Of a stretch of DNA of 11,840 bases, positions 6,109 through 11,840 are shown in pieces. The DNA is taken from the NCBI GenBank assembly GCA_964346245.1, contig CAYFUF010000037.1, positions 1 through 11,840 on the forward strand, read 5' to 3'. The notes under the pieces are model-generated. The model was not told the origin of the DNA and did not search any database. It worked only from the letters and a program-made list of their open reading frames with translations. This DNA is from CAYFUF01 sp964346245. Lineage in GTDB: Bacteria; Bacillota; Clostridia; Tissierellales; Peptoniphilaceae. Each line of letters opens with the position of its first letter. Position 1 is the stretch's first letter. Position numbers and translations under genes: made by a program.

Positions 6109-6306
6109 TCAATCATAAATCAATTCCGCTTTCACAATCTCCTCTGCCTGTGCCTTGCAAGCGTTCATCTGCCGCACCCATTCCATTTGGTTTTCGGCTT
6201 TCAGTTGCTCGGTCACGCCGTTTTGCTCTGCCAGTGACCGCACGATCAGCTCCATGCGGTTTCGTGCCGCTTCGTCAATCTTAGCGCAATACTGTCTTAC
6301 GTACAC
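6109..6306 (-). pseudogene. tnpV: C-terminal remnant of a TnpV-type transposon protein
   Basis: The readable 65 residues are the C-terminal half of TnpV, a ~110-125-residue protein of unknown function found on clostridial mobile elements. The diagnostic stretch is IDEAARNRMELIVRSLAEQNG followed by VTEQLKAENQMEWVRQMN and an EEIVKAELIY end. The N-terminal half of the family is absent. The frame is open upstream only to a TAA at 6334-6336, and the extra residues (SKAPAPDSWVYVRQY) do not look like TnpV to me. The GTG at 6306 has no good ribosome binding site. I read it as a fragment cut at the right edge of the foreign DNA. The alternative is an intact short variant. Confidence 0.7.
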
Positions 6307-6349
6307 CCAGCTATCTGGAGCGGGGGCTTTTGATTACGATGAAGCTGAC

Positions 6350-6967
6350 CTAGCGGCGGCCTTGTAACTTGCCGTTGCTGGCGAAGTTGTACCACATGTC
6401 GTCGATATATTGGCGGCCAGTGACACGGCTGCCAGTGATTAGGCGGAGGTAGTACCAGCTGCCGTCGATAAATTGCCATCCGAAGGCCATAGTGCCGCTA
6501 CCAACGCGGAAGTAGCGCCAGTCGCCATCGATGAACTGCCAGCCGGTGACCATGGTGCCCGTTGGACGGAAGTAGTAGGTCTTGGAAGCGCCGTCTTCAG
6601 TCAGTGTTAGCCATCCGATGTGCTTTTGACCATTGACATTGACTTCATCAGTGATCTCAGGTGCTTGGTCCTGTGAAGGAGCAGTCTCCTCCTCTGGTTT
6701 AGCACTCTCGTCTACATCTTCGCTCACTTGTTCGGTTAGCTCGTCAAGTGGTGCCTCTTCGGTCACACGCTCGGGGTTACTCTCTTCTGTAACTTCTTCA
6801 AGTAGGCTTTCCGCCTGATCTTCACTTGGTGTTAACAGGCTTCCTTCCACCGGCGAGCTTGATGCTTGGTCGTCTCCTGTCGCATGGGCGACCGGCGTAA
6901 AGAAAGGCAGGACCATCATGAGGGCCATGATAAAGGCCAACACCCTATTACTTGCTTTTCTTTGCAT
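6350..6967 (-). CDS. Secreted protein with cell-wall/glucan-binding-like repeats, probably 3'-truncated
   Basis: This 205-residue protein starts at ATG 6967 behind AAGGAG. Residues 1-29 are a signal peptide with a clear hydrophobic core (VLAFIMALMMVLPFF) and an AHA|TG cleavage site. Residues 30-110 are a low-complexity, strongly acidic linker. From about 117 there are ~21-residue aromatic repeats: TMVTGWQFIDGDWRYFRVGSG, TMAFGWQFIDGSWYYLRLITG and SRVTGRQYIDDMWYNFASNG. Their G-W-x-x-I-D-x-x-W-x-Y pattern matches choline/glucan-binding repeats that hold surface proteins on the wall. The frame ends a few residues into what should be the next repeat (KLQGRR, stop), and the tnpV remnant begins ~45 bases further on. 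No catalytic domain is present. I infer that the missing C-terminal part was lost at the junction; a naturally short protein is possible. Confidence 0.75.
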   Translation of the reverse strand: MQRKASNRVLAFIMALMMVLPFFTPVAHATGDDQASSSPVEGSLLTPSEDQAESLLEEVTEESNPERVTEEAPLDELTEQVSEDVDESAKPEEETAPSQDQAPEITDEVNVNGQKHIGWLTLTEDGASKTYYFRPTGTMVTGWQFIDGDWRYFRVGSGTMAFGWQFIDGSWYYLRLITGSRVTGRQYIDDMWYNFASNGKLQGRR

Positions 6968-7092
6968 GCTTTCTCCTTTTCCTTAATCGATGAGTTTTTG
7001 TAATGCACTTATTGCATCATGGCCATTATCTGCCTTAAAAGTTAAGAAAAAGGTCAGCTTTTGTAAAATCTTTGCTAAATCGTGCAAGAAAA

Positions 7093-7130
7093 AAGGACTA
7101 CCGCCTATTTCGGTAATCCTTCTTTTTTGT
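7093..7130 (-). terminator. Terminator after the ABC transporter gene, probably bidirectional
   Basis: AAGGACTACCG (7093-7103) pairs with CGGTAATCCTT (7111-7121) with one G-T pair. On the minus strand the stem is followed by TTTTTTCTTG, and on the plus strand by CTTTTTTG. It sits 13 bases beyond the ABC stop codon. The 125 bases from 6968 to 7092 hold only the ribosome binding site of the surface-protein gene and no promoter I can call with confidence. Confidence 0.88.
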
Positions 7131-7142
7131 GCCCTAGTCGTT

Positions 7143-10130
7143 TTATTCGGACCGTAAAGCCTCGACAGGATCCTTGTTGGCTGCCATCCGGGAGGGGATG
7201 ATGCCCGCGATAATGGTAAGAATCATGCTCAAGACGACGAGGGCGGCCCCCGCCTTCCAAGGAAGGACAGCGATGTTGTCAATGTCCGTCAGCTGCTTGA
7301 TCACGTTGCTGATGGGGATGTTGAGGAGGCGGGTCACCAGGATACCGAGAAGACCCGCTGACAAGCCAATGATGAGGGTTTCGGCATTGAAGACGCGGGA
7401 GATGTCCCTCTTGGAAGCACCCACACTGCGGAGGATGCCGATTTCCTTAGTTCGCTCCAGAACCGAGATGTAGGTGATGATGCCAATCATGATGGAGGAG
7501 ACAATCAGAGAGATGGATACAAAGGCAATCAGGCCGTAGGTCACCGCATTGATCATGGTGGTGACACCAGACATGATCCGGCCCACGTAGTCCGTGTACT
7601 CAATTTGGTCGTCCTCCTCTACCCCCTCGTTGTAGCTGGTGATGAAGGCGTCTATCGCCTCTTTATCCTCGAAGTTGTTGGCGTAGATGCTCATCGCATT
7701 TGGATTATCCAGGTCTACCACGGCCAGCTTGTCCAAGTTTTCCTGGTAGGTGGATGGGGAGGTGACATTGGGCATGTGGTTGTCATAGAGCTTGGCTAGG
7801 TCCTCGTCCTCTTGGAGAAGGGCAATCATCTGGTCCAAAGCCTGGGCAACCAAGACATCCCCTTGTTGGCCATAGATGTCTTCTCCTTGGACTCCTTGCT
7901 TGATTTGGAAGACTTGGCCGATTGCGTTCTCCTCATAGCTTTTCTTCACCTGCTCTTCGATCATCTGCCGGAGGAAGTCATCCAGCTCCTCGTCGCTATA
8001 ATCGGATAGGAAGTCTTCCGCTTGGGCCTCGTCAAATTCAAAGGCTGTAGCGGTTAATTCTACCTTGTCCGCCCTGTCGGGATACTCCGCAAGAACAGTT
8101 GAGACCAGCTCTTCCACGGCCTCAGGGTCAGGCCGGGCTAAGATGTCCTGGTAGAGCCTGCTCTTTTCCGTATCATTCAGGCCCTCCACATAGGAGGTAA
8201 AGGCCTCTGCCTTCTCTGCGGTAGTCAGCTCCTGATCTTCCGTCAGCTCGAAGGGAAGGCCGGTGATGACATCCAGGTTCTCATTGTCCTCATCCAACTG
8301 GGCTTCCACGATCTCAGCCTCCTTAGTCTCTTCAATCAGGTAGGCGGTCAAATCAGGGTGGTAGCCAAACATGCCTTGGATAATCTCCGCTGTGGCATCC
8401 TCTGTCGGCTTGATGATACCAACAAGCTCCAGGTCGTAGCCATTTTCTATCGCCAACTGGAGAGACCGCTCTTCCTGGCGGATGTCCCTGTAGGTCTGGT
8501 CGGGATTCTTGACATAAAAGTCCTTGTTGAGCAGCAGCTTAAAAGTCCTACCAATCAGCTCGTCATAGGAGGCATCCTTTCTTTGGACCTCCACTCTCTG
8601 CCCCGTATCCGAGGACCGAATAATGTTCCTGACCTCACGCTCGGTGATAAGGCCCAGAGCGTAGAAGCCCACGTCAGGCAGCTCGTTGTTCTTGTCCAAG
8701 ACCAAAACCACTTGGTCCTTTTCGGATGGCCAATCTCCCTCCACCAGCTCATACTGGTCGTAAATCATTGGGGAGATGTCCGTCCCTTCCTTATTAGGTA
8801 GCATCTCCGAGAAAAGAGGCAGCTCCATCTCGCTGGCTTGCTGATCAAACTCCTCCGGCCTCTGGAAGATGGCGTTGATGTTGGTGTCCCTATATTCTTC
8901 CTCGCGGCCATCCAAGTCCTCATCCTCATGGACATAGACGGTCATAGGCATGGAGTAGCCGTACTGAACAGTCGCGACCGCCCCATCGATAGTCTCCTTC
9001 CTTTCTTCCTCGTCCAGATTCCTTGCCCCTTCCAACTCCTCGTTCATTGCCTGGCGGAAGGCGCCAATGTTATTCTTGCGCCCTATATCGACAAAAGCGG
9101 TGTTGAAGAAGTTTTGCATCTGCTCGTTGGAGTAGACTTTGTCATCGTCGTGGTCTACCTCTTCCTGGTGTTGGCTGGTCAACAGGGCCATCCACGGATT
9201 CTCCTCCTCAGTAATCTGTATCGGATAGGAGGCGAGGGTGTCCTGTTGAACCTGGTTGATGTAGGTCTGAATGCCCGTAGACAAGGACAAGATGAGGGCA
9301 ATGCCGATGATGCCAATTGACCCTGCAAAAGCGGTCAGCAGGGTTCGGCCAAACTTGGTGGCTAAATTGTTAAAGCTCAGTGACAGGGCGGTGGCAAAAG
9401 ACATGGACGTATGCTTCTTGCCCTCTCCTGCTCCCCCATTCAGCCCCTCTGCCTCATAAGGATTGCTATCGCTTATGACCTTGCCGTCCAAGAGCTCGAT
9501 AATGCGGTTGGAGTAGGCAGAAGCCAAGTCGGGATTGTGGGTGACCATGATGACTAAACGGTCCTTGGCGATCTCCTTCAAGAGGCCCATAATCTGGACA
9601 CTTGTCTCCGTATCCAAAGCGCCCGTTGGCTCATCGGCCAACAGAATCTCCGGATTGTTAACCAGGGCCCTGGCGATTGCCACCCTCTGCATCTGCCCGC
9701 CCGACAGCTGGTTGGGCTTCTTGTTGATATGGTCCTTCAGGCCCACCTTCTCCAAGGCCTCCTTGGCTCTTTGCTTGCGCTCCTTCTTGGGCACGCCTGC
9801 TAGGGTCAGGGCCAACTCCACGTTGGACAAAACGCTTTGGTGGCCTATCAGGTTGTAGCTTTGGAAGACGAAGCCAATCGAAGCGTTCCGGTAACTGTCC
9901 CAGTCCCTATCCTTAAACTCTTTGGTTGACCGCCCGTTGATGATGAGGTCCCCATCCGTATACTGATCGAGTCCCCCAATAATATTGAGCATGGTTGTCT
10001 TGCCCGAGCCGCTGGGACCAAGGATAGACACGAACTCATTTTGCCTGAAGCTAAGGTCAATTCCCGCAAGAGCCTCCTGCTTGAAATCCCCTAGCTCATA
10101 GACTTTTGATATGTTTACTAACTGAAGCAT
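7143..10130 (-). CDS. MacB-like ABC transporter, fused ATPase-permease with large extracytoplasmic domain
   Basis: I start at ATG 10130, which has GGAG six bases upstream and gives the usual opening MLQLVNISKVYELG (995 residues). A GTG at 10142 would add four residues. The ATPase domain (1-230) is complete: Walker A GPSGSGKTT (38-46), Q-loop Gln90, signature LSGGQ (142-146), Walker B ILLADE (162-167) and His198. Transmembrane helix 1 is at about 263-283. A ~575-residue, very acidic extracytoplasmic region follows, then three C-terminal helices (about 865-890, 918-938, 957-978) with the FtsX-like motif ERTKEIGILRSVGASKRDI and end motif DPVEALRSE. One polypeptide supplies one ATPase and one four-helix permease, so it should work as a homodimer. 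Relatives drive periplasmic/extracellular mechanotransmission or export of peptides, lipoproteins or antibiotics. No substrate can be read here, and no two-component genes are adjacent. Confidence 0.92.
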   Translation of the reverse strand: MLQLVNISKVYELGDFKQEALAGIDLSFRQNEFVSILGPSGSGKTTMLNIIGGLDQYTDGDLIINGRSTKEFKDRDWDSYRNASIGFVFQSYNLIGHQSVLSNVELALTLAGVPKKERKQRAKEALEKVGLKDHINKKPNQLSGGQMQRVAIARALVNNPEILLADEPTGALDTETSVQIMGLLKEIAKDRLVIMVTHNPDLASAYSNRIIELLDGKVISDSNPYEAEGLNGGAGEGKKHTSMSFATALSLSFNNLATKFGRTLLTAFAGSIGIIGIALILSLSTGIQTYINQVQQDTLASYPIQITEEENPWMALLTSQHQEEVDHDDDKVYSNEQMQNFFNTAFVDIGRKNNIGAFRQAMNEELEGARNLDEEERKETIDGAVATVQYGYSMPMTVYVHEDEDLDGREEEYRDTNINAIFQRPEEFDQQASEMELPLFSEMLPNKEGTDISPMIYDQYELVEGDWPSEKDQVVLVLDKNNELPDVGFYALGLITEREVRNIIRSSDTGQRVEVQRKDASYDELIGRTFKLLLNKDFYVKNPDQTYRDIRQEERSLQLAIENGYDLELVGIIKPTEDATAEIIQGMFGYHPDLTAYLIEETKEAEIVEAQLDEDNENLDVITGLPFELTEDQELTTAEKAEAFTSYVEGLNDTEKSRLYQDILARPDPEAVEELVSTVLAEYPDRADKVELTATAFEFDEAQAEDFLSDYSDEELDDFLRQMIEEQVKKSYEENAIGQVFQIKQGVQGEDIYGQQGDVLVAQALDQMIALLQEDEDLAKLYDNHMPNVTSPSTYQENLDKLAVVDLDNPNAMSIYANNFEDKEAIDAFITSYNEGVEEDDQIEYTDYVGRIMSGVTTMINAVTYGLIAFVSISLIVSSIMIGIITYISVLERTKEIGILRSVGASKRDISRVFNAETLIIGLSAGLLGILVTRLLNIPISNVIKQLTDIDNIAVLPWKAGAALVVLSMILTIIAGIIPSRMAANKDPVEALRSE

Positions 10131-10181
10131 GTCCTTCTCCACTTCTCTTTGCCCTTCGGCTCGGCTCTTCCTCTTGTACTT

Positions 10182-10224
10182 AGGGGGGTGGCGGCGCGGC
10201 TTTCAGCCGGCGCCCCACCCCCCT
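10182..10224. repeat. Strong GC-rich hairpin between the RHH gene and the ABC gene
   Basis: About 19 base pairs form between 10182-10200 (AGGGGGGTGGCGGCGCGGC) and 10206-10224, around a TTTCA loop and with two one-base bulges. Neither strand has a T-tract after it. It could still block transcription from the SPFH-RHH operon into the ABC gene, or be a dispersed palindromic element. The rest of 10143-10281 shows a small 5-bp hairpin (GGTAG/CTACC near 10250-10262) and no promoter that I can call. Confidence 0.7.
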
Positions 10225-10281
10225 TAAATCCTCACTCGCATGGGTAAGCTGGTAGTTTTCTACCCTTATCTAGGCATTCCC

Positions 10282-10470
10282 TTACTCTTCCTCTTCACCT
10301 GTGCTGATGTCCGTAGGCACATCTTGCCCACTTCTTTTATGGTAGCGAACACAAGTGGTCAGCAGATATTCAATTTGCCCGTTTATGGACCGGAAATCTT
10401 TATCCGCCCACCTGGCAAGGTCGTCGTAAAGGTCCTCGCTGATGCGCAGTGGTACTTGTTTTTTCGCCAC
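10282..10470 (-). CDS. Small ribbon-helix-helix (Arc-like) DNA-binding protein
   Basis: This 62-residue protein starts at GTG 10468-10470, eight bases after the SPFH stop, with AGGG as a modest ribosome binding site inside the end of that gene. Coupled translation is therefore likely. The body is one RHH domain: beta strand QVPLRIS, helix EDLYDDLARWADKD, turn FRSINGQ, helix IEYLLTTCVRYHK. An acidic tail (STGEEEE) follows. RHH proteins dimerise and insert a two-stranded sheet in the major groove, usually at palindromes near their own promoter. I recall the arrangement SPFH gene plus short RHH protein from other Gram-positive genomes. No toxin gene is visible, so I do not call it an antitoxin. 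A role in repressing this operon is inferred. Confidence 0.8.
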   Translation of the reverse strand: MAKKQVPLRISEDLYDDLARWADKDFRSINGQIEYLLTTCVRYHKRSGQDVPTDISTGEEEE

Positions 10471-10478
10471 TGCTTACC

Positions 10479-11702
10479 CTAATACAGACCAGAGGAGTTC
10501 ACAACGGGCTGGACATCACTCTTTGAACATAACACTACCATTAGATTTGACACCATCGCTGCTTTTCGCTCCTCGTCTAATTCCACAATACCTTCCTGGC
10601 TCAGCTTCTGTAGGGCAAGGTCAACCATGCCAACAGCGCCGTCAACGATGGTTGCCCTTGCATCAACCACAGCTGATGCTTGTTGACGTTGTAGCATAGC
10701 CGCTGCAATCTCTGTCGCGTAAGCCAAGTAGGTAATTCTTGCTTCCAAAACCTCGATACCAGCAAAATCTACCCGCTCTTGAATCTCTTCCTTGATTCGT
10801 TGAGCAACAATATTGCTAGACCCTCTCAATGAACCCTCGTCAGGTTCGCCATCACCCGTCGTATCGATACCAGGGGCAATATCATAAGGATAGACACGGC
10901 AGATATTTCTTACCGCAGCATCCGACTGCAAAGACAGGTACTCCTTAAAGTTATCCACGTTGAATACCGCCTTAGCCGTATCCGCCACACGCCACATGAC
11001 CGCAACCCCAACTTCCACAGGATTACCCAGCGCATCGTTGACCTTCTGCTTGGAGTTGTTCAGGGTCATGACCTTCAGTGAAATCTTCTTCTTCATGACA
11101 GCGACTTCGTTGGTCTTCACATCGTTGATGGTGATCGTCTTATTCTTCGTATCCACATCACCACTCTGTCCCAGCGTTGTTCCCGCTGCAGGGTTTACCG
11201 ATACGGAGAACGGACTAACATAATAGAAACCCTCTTTTTTCAAGGTTCCCGTGTATCGACCAAACACGGTCAAAACCAAGGCCTCCTGTGGCTTAATAAC
11301 CCTTAAGCCCAAAAGCCAAAACCATCCTGTGGCCATATGAATGATCGACAGCACCATCAATACAGGCCATACCCTGCTCACTTCCCCATACCCACTCATC
11401 TTTGCAGCGCTAAAAATCACCAAAAACAGCGCGCCTAACCAAGTGACCAGAATCAGAATCAGCCGCAAAAAGCCCGATCCCGCCTTCAGTTCCTTCTCGA
11501 CAACATCCTCGCCAGTCTCCTTCAACCTTGGATCAATCGGTGGCTGAAAGTGGTCATTCACATAGGGCTGGCTCACCGGCACCCCATTATTGGGCCCATT
11601 AAAGTTCTGATAATAATTGTTATTGTAGCCATCTGGGCCGCTCGGACCGTTTGGACCGCCCCGCCTATTATTAGGGTCATTCGGATTATAATTTGAGTCC
11701 AT
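10479..11702 (-). CDS. SPFH/band-7 (stomatin-prohibitin-like) membrane protein
   Basis: This 407-residue protein starts at ATG 11702 with AGGAGGTGTCAA directly upstream. Residues 1-55 are a disordered Asn/Gly/Pro/Tyr-rich tail (NNNYYQNFNGPNNG). Two hydrophobic segments at about 78-100 and 108-133 form a membrane hairpin. The SPFH domain follows from about 134, opening with RVIKPQEALVLTVFGRYTGT and KKEGFYYVSPF. It continues through VGVAVMWRVADTAKAVFNVDN and RIKEEIQERVDFAGIEVLEARITYLAYA, then an Ala/Gln-rich helical stretch (AAAMLQRQQASAVVDARATI) typical of oligomerising SPFH proteins. Such proteins form membrane rings or cages that organise microdomains and protease or transport complexes. It is the first gene of a two-gene operon with the RHH protein. 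No FtsH or NfeD partner is adjacent. The precise role is unknown. Confidence 0.9.
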   Translation of the reverse strand: MDSNYNPNDPNNRRGGPNGPSGPDGYNNNYYQNFNGPNNGVPVSQPYVNDHFQPPIDPRLKETGEDVVEKELKAGSGFLRLILILVTWLGALFLVIFSAAKMSGYGEVSRVWPVLMVLSIIHMATGWFWLLGLRVIKPQEALVLTVFGRYTGTLKKEGFYYVSPFSVSVNPAAGTTLGQSGDVDTKNKTITINDVKTNEVAVMKKKISLKVMTLNNSKQKVNDALGNPVEVGVAVMWRVADTAKAVFNVDNFKEYLSLQSDAAVRNICRVYPYDIAPGIDTTGDGEPDEGSLRGSSNIVAQRIKEEIQERVDFAGIEVLEARITYLAYATEIAAAMLQRQQASAVVDARATIVDGAVGMVDLALQKLSQEGIVELDEERKAAMVSNLMVVLCSKSDVQPVVNSSGLY

Positions 11703-11728
11703 TTGACACCTCCTATTCTGATACTATT

Positions 11729-11757
11729 ATCATATCATTTTGATATCACTATTTCAA
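11729..11757 (-). promoter_or_regulatory. Promoter of the SPFH-RHH operon
   Basis: On the minus strand there is TTGAAA (11757-11752), a 17-base spacer and TATGAT (11734-11729), followed by AGGAGG and the SPFH start. Spacing is optimal and both hexamers are near consensus. Confidence 0.75.
11732..11746. promoter_or_regulatory. Perfect palindrome between -35 and -10 of the SPFH promoter, putative operator
   Basis: ATATCATTTTGATAT is a 6-bp perfect inverted repeat with a TTT centre, and it reaches into the -10 box. The flanking TGATATCA (11740-11747) is itself palindromic. A protein bound here would block RNA polymerase. The RHH protein of the same operon is the obvious candidate, by inference. 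A second inverted repeat, AAAGTT/AACTTT (11764-11769, 11781-11786), lies just upstream of the -35. I see no gene in 11703-11840. Confidence 0.6.
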
Positions 11758-11840
11758 CAAGCTAAAGTTAAAACGATGTAAACTTTGTCCACCCCCTTTG
11801 GGCTTTTCATAAAATGATTTACACCCGTCATTTCTTGGGC

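Noticed and set aside
6335..6967. Cell-wall-binding protein as a complete autolysin or toxin
   Set aside because: Only a signal peptide, an acidic linker and three repeats are present. No catalytic domain (amidase, CHAP, lysozyme or glucosyltransferase) is visible.
5925..10346. Shared 12-mer TTTTATGGTAGC at 5925-5936 and 10335-10346
   Set aside because: The second copy is inside the RHH coding sequence and nothing else around it matches, so it is most likely coincidence rather than an att duplication.
10282..10470. RHH protein as antitoxin of a toxin-antitoxin pair
   Set aside because: No toxin-like small gene is adjacent. Its only partner is a 407-residue SPFH protein, which is not a known toxin family.

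Overview
The window looks like Bacillota (Firmicutes) DNA. Purine-rich Shine-Dalgarno sequences of the AGGAGG type precede most starts, sigma-A-type promoters are clear, and the best matches I recognise are clostridial mobile-element families. I cannot name the genus. The left ~6.3 kb and the right ~5.5 kb seem to have different histories: the left is foreign or mobile DNA, the right looks like resident chromosome.

Left part (1 to about 6340). A sigma-70-family factor, cut by the window start, is followed 1 bp later by a membrane-anchored protein with the layout of its anti-sigma partner, then two tandem terminators. Next comes a compact integrative and mobilizable element (about 1.7-5.93 kb). 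It holds a MobA/MobL-type HUH relaxase (minus), a hairpin-rich non-coding tract that is my candidate oriT, an excisionase-like HTH protein (minus), an XRE repressor (plus) and a tyrosine recombinase (plus). The xis-mob and XRE-int units are divergent. They are driven by two strong facing promoters separated by repeated TTYTGCAACC-like boxes, a phage-like control switch. The element has no coupling protein or type IV secretion genes, so it would depend on a helper. After the integrase terminator there is an AT-rich tract with inverted repeats, then the C-terminal remnant of a TnpV-type protein. The remnant ends near 6310-6340, which I take as the right junction of the foreign DNA.

Right part (about 6350 to 11840, all minus strand). 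First is a small secreted protein with cell-wall-binding-like repeats whose last repeat stops abruptly at the junction. Next is a 995-residue MacB-like ABC transporter with ATPase and permease fused and a very large acidic extracytoplasmic domain. Last is a two-gene operon: an SPFH/band-7 membrane protein followed by a 62-residue ribbon-helix-helix DNA-binding protein. The SPFH promoter carries a perfect AT-rich palindrome between its -35 and -10 boxes, a plausible operator. A strong GC-rich hairpin separates this operon from the ABC gene.

I see no rRNA, tRNA, CRISPR array or complete insertion sequence. The observations most worth checking are the candidate oriT, the xis/XRE switch, the junction that may truncate the surface-protein gene, and the SPFH/RHH operon with its palindromic promoter.
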